From contig JAPOHG010000022.1 of NCBI GenBank assembly GCA_029979565.1, forward strand, positions 1-33,235: a DNA stretch of 33,235 bases. Reading direction: 5' to 3'. Within the stretch, counting starts at the first letter, position 1, and each line of letters begins with the position of its first letter. The notes below the pieces were generated by a model. The model was not told the DNA's origin and did no database searches. It saw only the letters and a list, made by a program, of their open reading frames with translations. This DNA is from a bacterium. GTDB taxonomy: Bacteria; Bacteroidota; Bacteroidia; Flavobacteriales_D; Sanyastnellaceae. Of the stretch, positions 1 to 8,286 are shown one piece after another. The position numbers and the translations under genes are program-made.

Positions 1-962
1 CTGCTCAATCCCTTCCGGGCGTGCGCAGCGAGCATGGTCTCATGGTCCATGATGGCCTCCGCACCGATGCCTTTCAACCAGTTCAGCGCGACACCCAAGG
101 CTATCGCACCGCTGATGTGTGGGGTGCCCGCCTCAAACTTGTGGGGCAGGCCCGCGTAGGTCGTTCCGTTTTCGAGGCTAACCACGTCGATCATCTCCCC
201 GCCACCGCGCCACGGGCGCATGGCCTCGAGCAATGCGCGTTTGCCGTACAACACACCAATCCCCGTCGGTCCGTAGGCCTTGTGACCTGAAAAAATGTAG
301 AAGTCACAGTCCAGTGCCTGTACGTCCACGTTCATGTGCGGAACGGCCTGGCATCCGTCGATCAACACCGCGGCCCCTGCGTCCTTGGCTTGCGCCGTCA
401 ATGCTTGAGCGTCGTTGACGGTGCCAAGGGTGTTGGACACGTGTGTGAAGGCAAAAAGCTTGGGGCCGAGGGCTAACTTTTGCTGCAGCTGCTCGGTATC
501 CAGCGTGCCGTCATCCCGAACTTCAACCACCTCAATGGAAGCGCCCACCTCATCCGCGAGCATTTGCCACGGTACGATGTTGGCGTGGTGTTCCATCCGC
601 GTAAGCAAGATGGTATCGCCCTGGCCGATGTGATCCCGGCCCCACGTCTGCGCCACCAAGTTGATGGCATCCGTCGCCCCGGCCGACCAGATGACCTCGC
701 AGGATTCCGCAGCACCGATGTGGTGTTGCACGACGGTTCGTGCATTTTCAAAAGCATCTGTGGCCTGTTGCGAAAGCGCATGCACACCACGGTGCACATT
801 GGCATGGTAATGCATCAGGTATTCTCGCTGGGCCTCAATGACCGCGATGGGTTTCTGGGAAGATGCCGCGTGGTCGAGGTAGACCAAAGGCTTTCCGTTC
901 ACCTCTCGGGTTAGGATGGGAAATTGAAGCCGAAGCGCCGCTGCATCCAAAGCCTTGCTCAT
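1..962 (-). CDS. sufS: SufS cysteine desulfurase, partial (C-terminus beyond window)
   Basis: PLP-dependent cysteine desulfurase of the group II (SufS) type, which takes sulfur from cysteine for Fe-S cluster assembly by SufBCD in the cytosol. I translated it from the edge: ATG at 962-960, 320 codons visible of about 405 usual. Visible family motifs are EHHANIVPW (around residue 124), the PLP pocket Asp202/Gln205, SGHKAYGPTG with the Schiff-base Lys228, and RGGGEMI (252-258). The catalytic persulfide Cys lies beyond the window. Start choice is firm because ATGA overlaps the sufD stop. Residue 204 is Cys in IDGCQAV where the family usually has Ala (DGAQ). Last gene of the visible suf operon; sufE or DUF59 genes could follow outside. 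Confidence 0.95.
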   Translation of the reverse strand, partial: MSKALDAAALRLQFPILTREVNGKPLVYLDHAASSQKPIAVIEAQREYLMHYHANVHRGVHALSQQATDAFENARTVVQHHIGAAESCEVIWSAGATDAINLVAQTWGRDHIGQGDTILLTRMEHHANIVPWQMLADEVGASIEVVEVRDDGTLDTEQLQQKLALGPKLFAFTHVSNTLGTVNDAQALTAQAKDAGAAVLIDGCQAVPHMNVDVQALDCDFYIFSGHKAYGPTGIGVLYGKRALLEAMRPWRGGGEMIDVVSLENGTTYAGLPHKFEAGTPHISGAIALGVALNWLKGIGAEAIMDHETMLAAHARKGLS

Positions 963-2290
963 GCGTCGTCGTTGAGGTGATCGCTCCAGACGTCCCAGCC
1001 GTGCTTTTCCGCCAATCGGTGCTCCACCTCCAACCGCACTTCCGTCACCGCGAGCCCTTTCAGGACATCGCCAATGAACGCGTGTACCAACATGGCTTTG
1101 GCGGCCTCCAGTCCAACGCCGCGTGAGCGGGCATAAAACAACGCATCCGAATCAAACTGCCCCACGGTGCACCCGTGACTGCACTTGACGTCGTCCGCAT
1201 AAATTTCCAGTTCGGGCTTTGCGTTCATGCTCGCCATATCGCTAGCAAGGATGTTGGCGTTTTGCTGGTAGGCATTGGTTTGTTGCGCATCTGGGCGCAC
1301 GAAGACCTTTCCGTTGAACACTCCGGTGCTCTTGCCGTACAAAATGCCTTTGTAGTTCTCCGAGCTGGTGCAGTGGGGTACGCGGTGATCGACCGTGGTG
1401 TGGTTGTCCACGAATTCGCCTTCTCCTGGGAGGAACGCACCGTTCAGCTCCGCATGGGCCCCTTGGCCATTGATGCGGAAGGCCAAATCGTTTCGCACCC
1501 ACGCACCGCGGACCGTGATGGTGTGCACTTCAACTTGTGACGCTTTGCCTTGGCGAATGTCTTCAAATGCGATGTGGCGAACCGTTCCTTCTTCATCCTG
1601 CACCTTGTCGATGTGCAAACGAGCCCCTTCACCGACATCTGCTCGGGTCAACACATTCACAGCTCCGTCAGCCTCTGCTGCGGCTGTGGACCACTGAACG
1701 ATTTTCACGGAGGCGTTAAGCCCTAACGCAATGTCGTGCCGCAACACGTTGAAAACGCCTGCGCCACATGTATGGTGATGAATCAAAATGGGACGGTCCA
1801 GCTCAACACCTTGTGCCACACGTAGGTACAATCCCTCTTGGCTGTAACGGCCATTGAGGCCGGCGAACCAATCCGATTCTTCGGGCGAAAAGGCATCGGC
1901 GCTTTGTAGCGGAGCATCGCCTCGTTGGGACACCGGCATGCACATCACGCCCGTGTGCACGGGCAAGTCACTGGCTGCCGCGTCGAACGTTCCGTTGACG
2001 AAGACGAGGCGGTACGCATCCAAACCTGGAACCGGGTTGGCTTCACATCCCGCAGCGGCGACTGTCTGGACCTCAGACGCCAACACGTCTTTCCACCAAG
2101 CCGCAACGGGCGTGTACTTCCATCGCTCCACGCGGCGATGAGGCACCGGGACGGCATCCAAAGCCACGTCGGCCTGCACACCCAGCAACTCATCAAGCGC
2201 CGAGACGAGCGCTGCTCCAGAAGTTTCAGAGGCGGCGTGCTTCGCTTCGGCTTTTGGCCGGTCCATCAATTGCGGTTTCGCATTATCCAT
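959..2290 (-). CDS. sufD: SufD, Fe-S cluster assembly scaffold subunit
   Basis: SufD subunit of the SufBC2D scaffold; it pairs with SufB to build the Fe-S cluster and is needed for iron entry (family knowledge). The 443-residue protein has the SufB/D beta-helix core and the conserved C-terminal motif DDVKCSHGCTVGQFD, whose His matches the functional SufD histidine, followed by a helical bundle (residues about 385-443). The N-terminal ~120 residues are variable. I chose ATG at 2290, which shares one base with the sufC stop (TGATG); a TTG codon directly upstream (2293) would add one residue. Its stop overlaps the sufS start (ATGA). Translational coupling with both neighbours implies balanced synthesis. 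Confidence 0.96.
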   Translation of the reverse strand: MDNAKPQLMDRPKAEAKHAASETSGAALVSALDELLGVQADVALDAVPVPHRRVERWKYTPVAAWWKDVLASEVQTVAAAGCEANPVPGLDAYRLVFVNGTFDAAASDLPVHTGVMCMPVSQRGDAPLQSADAFSPEESDWFAGLNGRYSQEGLYLRVAQGVELDRPILIHHHTCGAGVFNVLRHDIALGLNASVKIVQWSTAAAEADGAVNVLTRADVGEGARLHIDKVQDEEGTVRHIAFEDIRQGKASQVEVHTITVRGAWVRNDLAFRINGQGAHAELNGAFLPGEGEFVDNHTTVDHRVPHCTSSENYKGILYGKSTGVFNGKVFVRPDAQQTNAYQQNANILASDMASMNAKPELEIYADDVKCSHGCTVGQFDSDALFYARSRGVGLEAAKAMLVHAFIGDVLKGLAVTEVRLEVEHRLAEKHGWDVWSDHLNDDA

Positions 2291-3042
2291 CAAGCGACAA
2301 TATCTTCTTTGATCCAGTCGTATCCCTTCTCTTCCAATTCCAATGCCAACTCTTTGCCCCCTGAGCGCACGATGCGCCCGTCCACGAGCACGTGCACGAA
2401 ATCCGGCACGATGTATTCCAGCAAGCGCTGGTAGTGCGTGATCACCAAAAAGCTACGTTCCGGCGAGCGCATAGCGTTGACACCATCAGATACGATGCGC
2501 AAGGCGTCGATATCCAAACCTGAATCGGTCTCGTCCAAGATGGCGAGCTCTGGTTCGAGCATGGCCATTTGGAAAATCTCGTTGCGTTTCTTCTCCCCAC
2601 CGGAAAAACCTTCGTTCACCGAGCGATTGCGAAGGCGTCCGTCCAACTCCACGAGTTGGGCCTTTTTCTTGACCATGTCGAGGAATGCCTTGCCTTTGAT
2701 GGGCTCCAGCCCCTCGTGTTCACGCTTACCATTAACCGCAGCGCGCATGAAGTTGATGTTGGAGACGCCGGGTATTTCAACGGGGTACTGAAACGCCAAG
2801 AATAGCCCCGCGCGAGCACGCTCTGTCGCATCCATGTCCAAGAGGTCGGCACCATTGAAATCAACAGACCCCCCTTCAACCTCATACTCTTCTCGGCCCG
2901 CCAAGACGGACGCCAAGGTCGATTTGCCAGATCCATTCGGACCCATGATGGCATGCACTTCACCGGGGTTGATGGTGAGGTTGAGGCCTTTCAAAATGGC
3001 TGCTTCTTCAACCGAAGCTTTGAGTTCATTGATCTTCAACAT
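2290..3042 (-). CDS. sufC: SufC, Fe-S assembly ATPase
   Basis: ABC-type soluble ATPase that drives SufB-SufD during cluster formation; it has no transmembrane partner. The 250-residue protein shows Walker [10 protein letters not shown] (about 34-42), the signature [10 protein letters not shown] and Walker [13 protein letters not shown], then a switch His in VITHYQR. The signature's KKRNE ending and the ETDSGLD D-loop are typical of SufC rather than of transport ATPases. ATG 3042 overlaps the sufB TAA by one base (TAATG) and the stop overlaps the sufD start (TGATG). Normal length. Confidence 0.98.
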   Translation of the reverse strand: MLKINELKASVEEAAILKGLNLTINPGEVHAIMGPNGSGKSTLASVLAGREEYEVEGGSVDFNGADLLDMDATERARAGLFLAFQYPVEIPGVSNINFMRAAVNGKREHEGLEPIKGKAFLDMVKKKAQLVELDGRLRNRSVNEGFSGGEKKRNEIFQMAMLEPELAILDETDSGLDIDALRIVSDGVNAMRSPERSFLVITHYQRLLEYIVPDFVHVLVDGRIVRSGGKELALELEEKGYDWIKEDIVA

Positions 3043-4490
3043 TATCCTACGCTTCCTTCAAGTGAGATGGACAACAATTTTTGCGCCTCAACGGCAAATT
3101 CCATGGGCAGCTGATTCAGCACTTCCTTCGCGTACCCGTTCACAATCAAACTGATGGCCTGCTCCGCGTCGATGCCGCGCTGCAAACAATAAAAAATCTG
3201 GTCTTCTCCGATTTTCGAGGTCGTGGCCTCGTGCTCCACCTGCGCCGTTGGGTTCTTGACCTCGACGTACGGGAACGTGTGAGCGCCGCTGGTGTCCGTC
3301 ATGAGCAGCGAATCGCATTGGGAGAAATTCCGCGCGTTGGCTGCAGAGGGCATGATCTGGACCAAGCCCCGGTAGCTGTTGTGGCTGTTGCCCGCACTGA
3401 TGCCCTTGGAGATGATCGTCGAATGCGTGTTTTTGCCCAAGTGAATCATCTTGGTGCCCGTGTCCGCTTGCTGCGCGTTGTTGGTCACCGCCACGCTGTA
3501 GAATTCGCCCACGCTGTGGTCGCCCTTGAGGATGCAGCTGGGGTATTTCCACGTCACCGCGCTTCCGGTCTCCACCTGGGTCCAGCTGATCTTGGAGCGG
3601 CGGTGGCAAATGCCGCGCTTCGTCACGAAGTTGTATACGCCGCCCTTTCCGTTCTCATCACCTGGGTACCAATTCTGGACCGTCGAGTATTTGATTTCCG
3701 CTTCGTCCAGCGCCACCAATTCGACCACGGCCGCATGCAGCTGGTTCTCGTCGCGCTGGGGCGCCGTGCACCCTTCTAAGTAGCTGACGTAGCTGGCTTC
3801 GTCCGCCACGACCAGCGTGCGCTCAAACTGGCCCGTGCCGGATTCGTTGATGCGGAAATACGTGCTCAACTCCATGGGGCATCGCACGCCCTTGGGGATG
3901 TAGCAGAACGAACCGTCCGTGAACACCGCCGAATTCAAGGCGGAAAAGAAGTTGTCGCGGGTGGGAACCACCGTGCCGAGGTGCTTGCGCACCAACTCGG
4001 GGTGTTCCTTGACCGCCTCGCTCATCGAACAAAAGATAATGCCCAACTCCGCCAGTTTATCCTTAAAGCTTGTCGCCACAGAAACCGAATCCATGACAAA
4101 GTCCACTGCCACGCCAGAGAGGCGCTTTTGCTCCTCGAGGCTGATGCCGAGCTTGTCCATGGTGCGGCGCAATTCGGGATCCACCTCGTCCATGCTGTTC
4201 AACTGCTTCTTCTGTTTCGGAGCCGCGTAGTAACTGATGGCTTGGTAATCCGGCTTCTCGTAATTGAGGTGGGGCCAATTGGGTTCCTCCATGGTCTGCC
4301 ACACCGCGAACGCTTCCAGACGCCATTTCAACAGCCATTCCGGCTCTTCCTTCTTCGCAGAAATCAAGCGGATGATGTCCTCCGATAAACCCGCAGGTGC
4401 CTTGTCCGACTCGATTTCGGTTGTGAATCCGAATTCGTAGGATTTCCCTGTTACCTCTTCCAGGACCTTGTCTTTCCCGTCGTATGCCAT
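3042..4490 (-). CDS. sufB: SufB, Fe-S cluster scaffold subunit
   Basis: Main scaffold of the SufBCD complex; receives sulfur from SufS (with SufE or SufU) and assembles the Fe-S cluster. 482 residues, the usual SufB length. Recognisable blocks are [47 protein letters not shown] and [12 protein letters not shown]. Cys392 in the last block aligns by motif with the E. coli SufB cluster/persulfide cysteine. The C-terminus carries [20 protein letters not shown], typical of SufB. ATG 4490 is preceded by no Shine-Dalgarno sequence, as is normal in Bacteroidota. It lies 27 bases after the A-type carrier gene and is coupled to sufC. Confidence 0.98.
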   Translation of the reverse strand: MAYDGKDKVLEEVTGKSYEFGFTTEIESDKAPAGLSEDIIRLISAKKEEPEWLLKWRLEAFAVWQTMEEPNWPHLNYEKPDYQAISYYAAPKQKKQLNSMDEVDPELRRTMDKLGISLEEQKRLSGVAVDFVMDSVSVATSFKDKLAELGIIFCSMSEAVKEHPELVRKHLGTVVPTRDNFFSALNSAVFTDGSFCYIPKGVRCPMELSTYFRINESGTGQFERTLVVADEASYVSYLEGCTAPQRDENQLHAAVVELVALDEAEIKYSTVQNWYPGDENGKGGVYNFVTKRGICHRRSKISWTQVETGSAVTWKYPSCILKGDHSVGEFYSVAVTNNAQQADTGTKMIHLGKNTHSTIISKGISAGNSHNSYRGLVQIMPSAANARNFSQCDSLLMTDTSGAHTFPYVEVKNPTAQVEHEATTSKIGEDQIFYCLQRGIDAEQAISLIVNGYAKEVLNQLPMEFAVEAQKLLSISLEGSVG

Positions 4491-4517
4491 GGCAGTCTAC
4501 TTCTGAATTGGCGTTTG

Positions 4518-4844
4518 TTATAGAGAGAAACTCTCTCCGCAGCCGCATGTTCTATTGGCATTGGGATTGTAGAATTGGAAACCCTTCCCATTCAACCCTC
4601 CGCTGAACTGCAATTCGGTACCGACGAGGTAGAGGTAGCTTTTGCGGTCCACTACGATTTTGACACCCTTGTCTTCAAACGTCTGATCCCCATCGTGCAT
4701 CTCGTGATCAAAGGTCATTTCGTACATCAAACCGGAACACCCTCCTCCTTTCACACCAACCCGAACAAAACTCCCTTCAGGATGGCCTTCCGCGTTCAGC
4801 AATTTGAGCACTTCATCACGGGCGCTTTCATTGACTGTAATCAT
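4518..4844 (-). CDS. A-type Fe-S carrier (IscA/SufA/ErpA family)
   Basis: HesB/YadR-fold A-type carrier thought to receive Fe-S clusters from the scaffold and deliver them to apoproteins. The 108-residue protein has the three invariant cysteines: Cys36 in GGGCSGLMYEM and Cys100/Cys102 in the C-terminal RTCGCGESF. First gene of the suf transcription unit, with a strong Bacteroidota promoter 22 bases upstream of its ATG (4844). By operon position it acts as a SufA, but Bacteroidota members are also called ErpA or IscA, so I leave the symbol open. Confidence 0.95.
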   Translation of the reverse strand: MITVNESARDEVLKLLNAEGHPEGSFVRVGVKGGGCSGLMYEMTFDHEMHDGDQTFEDKGVKIVVDRKSYLYLVGTELQFSGGLNGKGFQFYNPNANRTCGCGESFSL

Positions 4845-4866
4845 CGCTATTCCATTGATTTTGCTG

Positions 4867-4897
4867 CAAATATACGTTATTTAAAAACGTTCTAAAC
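4867..4897 (-). promoter_or_regulatory. Promoter of the suf operon (-7 TATATTTG, -33 GTTTAG)
   Basis: On the minus strand TATATTTG (4874-4867) is an exact match to the Bacteroidota -7 consensus TAnnTTTG. GTTTAG (4897-4892) lies 17 bases upstream in the -33 position. Transcription would start near 4861, giving a leader of about 16 bases before ATG 4844. No obvious operator palindrome overlaps it. Confidence 0.65.
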
Positions 4898-4933
4898 TAC
4901 GAACGCAGCGCCGTGAGCAACGAATAACAATCC

Positions 4934-4967
4934 TTTGCAAACCCTTGCTTAATTCGGTGCATCTTTG
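4934..4967 (+). promoter_or_regulatory. Promoter of the ftsX-uppP unit (TTTG-N22-CATCTTTG)
   Basis: TTTG (4934-4937) and CATCTTTG (4960-4967; one mismatch to TAnnTTTG) are 22 bases apart, as in Bacteroidota sigma-factor promoters. The ftsX ATG is 16 bases downstream of the box. This supports ATG 4984 as the start rather than the in-frame TTG at 4945, which would lie inside the promoter. Confidence 0.55.
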
Positions 4968-4983
4968 GACTTCACGAACCCCG

Positions 4984-5856
4984 ATGTCCTCTTCATCCAA
5001 CAAACCCTCCGGAGCGCAAGTCACCACCGCCGTGACCACCATTGTCGGCATGAGCCTGACCCTGCTACTCATCGGATTGTTGATGGCCATTGGATACATC
5101 GGGTATCAATGGGAACAAGAACTTCGGCAAGAGGCCCGCGTGCAGGTCTTTTTCCAGCGTGATGTTGACCCCTCCGTCTTGGCCACAGCTCGTGAGGTCT
5201 TGCGAACAGATCCCGGTGTGGAGTCCACGCAATTCCTCGACGCGGAAACGGCAAGCCGTGATTTGGAATCCGCACTCGGTGAATCGTTTGTTGATTTTCT
5301 CGGGTACATCCCGCTCGCGGACGTCATGGATTTGCGGATGACGCCCGAATCCAGCACGACCCAAGGGCTCGCTGAAGCTGCAACGCGTATGGAGAACATC
5401 CCCGGGGTGAGTGAAGTCATTTGGCAGGCCGAATTGCTCGGACAGATTGAATCCACCATCCAAAGGCTCGTCTGGCCGTTGGCAGGGCTCGCACTGATTT
5501 TCATGCTCGCCGCAGTCGCTTTGATGAACAACACCATTCGCTTGACCGTGTTCGCGCGTCGTATGGTCATCAAAACCATGCAGCTCGTCGGTGCACACCC
5601 CCAAGCCATTCGCGCGCCCTTCCTGAAACAGGGGCTGTACTTCGGGTTGCTCTCTGGGGGCATAGCTTTTGCTCTGGTCAACGGCATTCTCGCCCTTTTG
5701 CACGTTCAAAACGCTTCCATTCTTGTTCCTTTTACACCTGCGGTATTGGGAGCCTTGCTTGCCGCACTGCTCGCGCTGGGTGCTTTGTTCGGCATCGGGT
5801 CGACCGCCGTTGCCGTGAACCGGTTTTTGAAAAAACGCTTGGATACCTTGCATTAA
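4984..5856 (+). CDS. ftsX: FtsX-like cell division permease subunit
   Basis: Integral membrane partner of the FtsE ATPase; in other bacteria the pair activates peptidoglycan hydrolases at the septum. The 290-residue protein has the FtsX layout: TM1 (about 16-40), an extracytoplasmic domain (about 41-160) and three further TM segments in the C-terminal half, with the permease motif TVFARRMVIKTMQLVGA between TM2 and TM3. ATG 4984 follows a promoter-like box. ftsE is not adjacent, which is common in Bacteroidota. DUF3098 and uppP follow immediately, a conserved arrangement in the phylum that links septation with envelope precursor recycling. Confidence 0.93.
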   Translation: MSSSSNKPSGAQVTTAVTTIVGMSLTLLLIGLLMAIGYIGYQWEQELRQEARVQVFFQRDVDPSVLATAREVLRTDPGVESTQFLDAETASRDLESALGESFVDFLGYIPLADVMDLRMTPESSTTQGLAEAATRMENIPGVSEVIWQAELLGQIESTIQRLVWPLAGLALIFMLAAVALMNNTIRLTVFARRMVIKTMQLVGAHPQAIRAPFLKQGLYFGLLSGGIAFALVNGILALLHVQNASILVPFTPAVLGALLAALLALGALFGIGSTAVAVNRFLKKRLDTLH

Positions 5857-5861
5857 CTTTG
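5854..5861 (+). promoter_or_regulatory. -7-like box TAACTTTG overlapping the ftsX stop codon
   Basis: TAACTTTG is an exact TAnnTTTG match whose first three bases are the ftsX TAA stop. It ends only 4 bases before the ATG of the DUF3098 gene (5866). No clear TTTG is seen at the matching -33 position, so it may be an internal promoter producing a nearly leaderless mRNA or a coincidence. Confidence 0.35.
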
Positions 5862-5865
5862 TTCC

Positions 5866-6099
5866 ATGAGTGCACCGCAAACGTCCCCAGATGGGTTCGC
5901 ATTGACACGAACCAACTACCAATGGATGATCATTGGGATTCTGATTTTGATCGTGGGCTATTTGCTCATGTCAGGCGGTGCCGCAGAGGACCCCACGGCA
6001 TTCAGTGAAGAAATATTCAGCACGCGACGCATCACCATTGCACCCATTGTTGTTTTGATGGGGTATAGCACCATTTTCTACGCCATACTGAAGCGCTGA
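5866..6099 (+). CDS. DUF3098 small membrane protein
   Basis: 77-residue protein of the Bacteroidota-specific DUF3098 family, function unknown. It has a short polar N-terminus, a TM segment (about 20-36, WMIIGILILIVGYLLMSGG), a loop with conserved-looking DPTAFSEEIFSTRRITIAPI and a second TM segment (about 58-75). Both termini are predicted cytoplasmic by simple topology. It lies between ftsX (9-base gap) and uppP (TGATG overlap), so it is probably co-expressed with division and undecaprenyl recycling functions. Confidence 0.88.
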   Translation: MSAPQTSPDGFALTRTNYQWMIIGILILIVGYLLMSGGAAEDPTAFSEEIFSTRRITIAPIVVLMGYSTIFYAILKR

Positions 6100-6896
6100 T
6101 GTCCCTGTGGGAGGCCATTGTTCTCGGGATTGTTCAGGGGCTCACAGAGTTCTTGCCCGTAAGCAGTTCGGGTCACCTCGAGTTAGGAAAGGCTCTGTTT
6201 GGTCTCAATGACGTTGACCTTACGTTCAGCATCTTGGTGCACGGTGCAACTGCGTGCAGCACATTGGTGGTCTTTCGAAAGGACATCTCCGCGTTGATCA
6301 CAGGAGCATTCACGGCGGATGCGGCCATGCGCAAATCCTCGCACACCTACATCTTCTGGCTCGCGCTTTCGACCTTGCCAGCAGTGGCCGTTGCCTTTAC
6401 CATGCGGGATTTTCTGGAAGAAGCTTTTCTGGATCACCCCCACCGCGTGGGCTGGTCGCTCTGCGCTACTGCGCTCATTTTATATGCGTCAGAACGCATC
6501 GCTCGCAACACATCGCTCGACCTCACGTGGGGCCGTGTGCTCGGGATTGGCCTCGCCCAAGCGCTGGCCATTGTGCCTGGAATCAGCCGTTCGGGATCGA
6601 CCATCGGTGCAGCCGTAGCCTTGGGCATTTCACGGGAAGAAGCCGCACGATTCAGCTTCCTCATGGCGCTGCCCGTCATTTTCGGTGCCACAGCCCTGGA
6701 ATTAAAAGATGCAATGGAAGTGGGTGTGGGAGAACAGGCTTTCAACGGCGTGGCTTATGCTGCCGGAACCTTGGCTGCCTTTCTCAGCGGATGGGCTGCC
6801 TGCCAGTGGATGATCCGATTGGTGAAACGCACGAACTTGAACGTCTTTGCCGTTTACTGCCTGGTAGCGGGCATCGCTGCCATTCTACTCATCTGA
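6099..6896 (+). CDS. uppP: Undecaprenyl-diphosphate phosphatase (BacA/UppP)
   Basis: Integral membrane phosphatase converting undecaprenyl diphosphate to undecaprenyl phosphate, the lipid carrier for peptidoglycan and O-antigen; confers bacitracin tolerance in characterised members. 265 residues. The two catalytic motifs are present: QGLTEFLPVSSSGHL (about 14-28) and PGISRSGST (about 162-170), with several hydrophobic helices throughout. ATG 6099 overlaps the upstream TGA. The next gene starts 8 bases after its stop. Confidence 0.97.
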   Translation: MSLWEAIVLGIVQGLTEFLPVSSSGHLELGKALFGLNDVDLTFSILVHGATACSTLVVFRKDISALITGAFTADAAMRKSSHTYIFWLALSTLPAVAVAFTMRDFLEEAFLDHPHRVGWSLCATALILYASERIARNTSLDLTWGRVLGIGLAQALAIVPGISRSGSTIGAAVALGISREEAARFSFLMALPVIFGATALELKDAMEVGVGEQAFNGVAYAAGTLAAFLSGWAACQWMIRLVKRTNLNVFAVYCLVAGIAAILLI

Positions 6897-6904
6897 AATC
6901 CTCC

Positions 6905-7444
6905 TTGACCTTGACCACCCGCCACTTCATCATTTTCTTGTTGCTCAGCGTTCTGGTGTTGGGCGGCTGTTCGAACGTCACCTTTACCGAACCCATGCCG
7001 CTGAACCGACGCGACCTTCCCAAGTTTCCGCCCAAATGGCGAGGGACGTGGTCCGACGGCGACGATATGACCATCACCATCAACGAAACCTATTTCGAAA
7101 GTGAGGACTTGGAAAAGATGACACTCGGCGAGAGCGTTTTGCTGCGGCGGTTCCACGGTCACTTGGTGCTCAACCAGCCCGAAGAAAATGGGAAATGGTC
7201 CGTTCTGCTTGGACGGCGTTCCAAAGACGAGTTGAAACTGTGGACTTTCGACGGGACGGATGAAGCAACGGTAGCGGTTTGGGGCGCCATCCTGAACGAC
7301 AGCTCCATAACCGCATTCGTGCGCGATGAAGAGCTCGGTGTAAAATCATACGTGCTCGCTCCCGAGAACAACGCAGCGTTTCGAAGCTTGATCACAGAAG
7401 GTGGTATGACCGAATCGTTCACCCTTCGTCGGGTCAACCCTTAA
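6905..7444 (+). CDS. Small putative lipoprotein of unknown function
   Basis: 179-residue protein, not recognised. There is no ATG in frame; I take TTG at 6905 (8 bases after the uppP stop; TTG 6911 is the alternative). The resulting N-terminus is a signal peptide with lipobox LVLGGC, placing the lipidated Cys at residue 22. The mature part is soluble and beta-rich looking, with KWRGTWSDGDDMTITIN near its start and a C-terminal FTLRRV segment. Spacing suggests it is the last gene of the ftsX-uppP unit. In many Flavobacteriia truB occupies this position, so this may be a lineage-specific replacement. It ends 12 bases before the convergent superoxide dismutase gene. Confidence 0.75.
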   Translation: MTLTTRHFIIFLLLSVLVLGGCSNVTFTEPMPLNRRDLPKFPPKWRGTWSDGDDMTITINETYFESEDLEKMTLGESVLLRRFHGHLVLNQPEENGKWSVLLGRRSKDELKLWTFDGTDEATVAVWGAILNDSSITAFVRDEELGVKSYVLAPENNAAFRSLITEGGMTESFTLRRVNP

Positions 7445-7456
7445 CCAAAGCGCGCA

Positions 7457-8188
7457 TTATCCCTTGGCGTTCAACGCCACTTCATCCCAATTGACGAGGC
7501 TCAAAAACCCTTGGATGTAGTCCTTCCGGCGGTTCTGGTAATTGAGGTAATACGCGTGCTCCCAAACGTCCATGCCGAGCAATGGCGTTCCCGGTCTTTC
7601 AACGATGTTGGCCATCAACGGGTTGTCCTGATTGGCCGTGCTGGTCACCTCCAAACGGCCTTCGGAATTCCTGATGAGCCAGGCCCATCCGCTGCCGAAC
7701 TGTGACGCTCCGGCCGCTGCAAACTGCTCCGCAAACACCTCCACTGAGCCGAATGTGGATTCCAGTTCTTCCTTTAACGCGCCTTCTGGAGCCGGCGCCC
7801 CACCGGGGGTTAAAACACGCCAGTATAACGTGTGGTTGTAATGTCCGCCACCGTTGTTGCGAAGCGCCGTTTGATCCGGTCTCAACGCCGAAAGAAGCTC
7901 GGTCAGCCCCTGGCCATCGTATGCACCCTCCGCAGCGCGCAGTGCGTTGTTGAGCCTGCGCACGTATCCGGCATGGTGCTTGCCGTAATGAATTTCCATG
8001 GTGACCGCATCAATTTTTGGCGCCAGTGCCGCCACATCGTATCCCAATGGCTCCTGGTCGAACCCAAATGGCCGAGGCACCGCTGTTTTCGCACGGCTGT
8101 CAGTACCGTTGCCACACCCTACAAATGGAGCCACCAGCATGCCCGCGCCGACGGTTCCTGCCAATTTGATGAACGTTCGCTTCTTCAT
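7457..8188 (-). CDS. Exported Mn-type superoxide dismutase
   Basis: Fe/Mn-family superoxide dismutase (superoxide to O2 and H2O2). Metal ligands are all present: His67 (HYGKHH), His119 (GGGHYNH), Asp207 and His211 (DVWEHAY). The GGGHxNH block and the Gln187-Asp pair (ANQD) match Mn-type enzymes. The N-terminus is unusual: MKKRTFIK plus a hydrophobic stretch ending FVGC (Cys25) looks like a signal peptide with a lipobox, possibly Tat-like, so the enzyme is likely anchored outside the cytoplasm. I chose ATG 8188 because the signal begins there; the frame is open upstream but has no homology-like content. 243 residues including about 30 extra at the N-terminus. Confidence 0.92.
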   Translation of the reverse strand: MKKRTFIKLAGTVGAGMLVAPFVGCGNGTDSRAKTAVPRPFGFDQEPLGYDVAALAPKIDAVTMEIHYGKHHAGYVRRLNNALRAAEGAYDGQGLTELLSALRPDQTALRNNGGGHYNHTLYWRVLTPGGAPAPEGALKEELESTFGSVEVFAEQFAAAGASQFGSGWAWLIRNSEGRLEVTSTANQDNPLMANIVERPGTPLLGMDVWEHAYYLNYQNRRKDYIQGFLSLVNWDEVALNAKG

Positions 8189-8192
8189 GCAA

Positions 8193-8225
8193 CAAAGATG
8201 CGTGTTCCACTTCAAAGTGTGCAAA
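8193..8225 (-). promoter_or_regulatory. Promoter of the superoxide dismutase gene
   Basis: Minus strand TTTG (8225-8222), 21-base spacer, CATCTTTG (8200-8193), the same box as at ftsX. Only 4 bases separate it from ATG 8188, so transcription would begin at or next to the start codon. Confidence 0.5.
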
Positions 8226-8286
8226 TTCCGCACAATGCTTCTGCACGTGCCGTCGTTGAACAATGTAGTTTCGAGGGATTAAAGCC

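Noticed and set aside
3081..3779. Long open frame (232 codons) on the strand opposite sufB
   Set aside because: It lies wholly antisense to a gene with full family motifs; composition is a mirror of sufB codon bias and has no recognisable domain.
5065..5922. Open frame of 285 codons antisense to ftsX
   Set aside because: Covers ftsX and part of the next gene; ftsX topology and motifs fit the plus strand.
6254..6904. Plus-strand frame overlapping uppP in front of the lipoprotein
   Set aside because: The frame is open through uppP but only the part after 6905 has a signal peptide and lipobox; the upstream part is an out-of-frame reading of uppP.
8189..8263. N-terminal extension of the superoxide dismutase
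   Set aside because: The extra 25 residues would precede a signal peptide and span the promoter box, so ATG 8188 was preferred.
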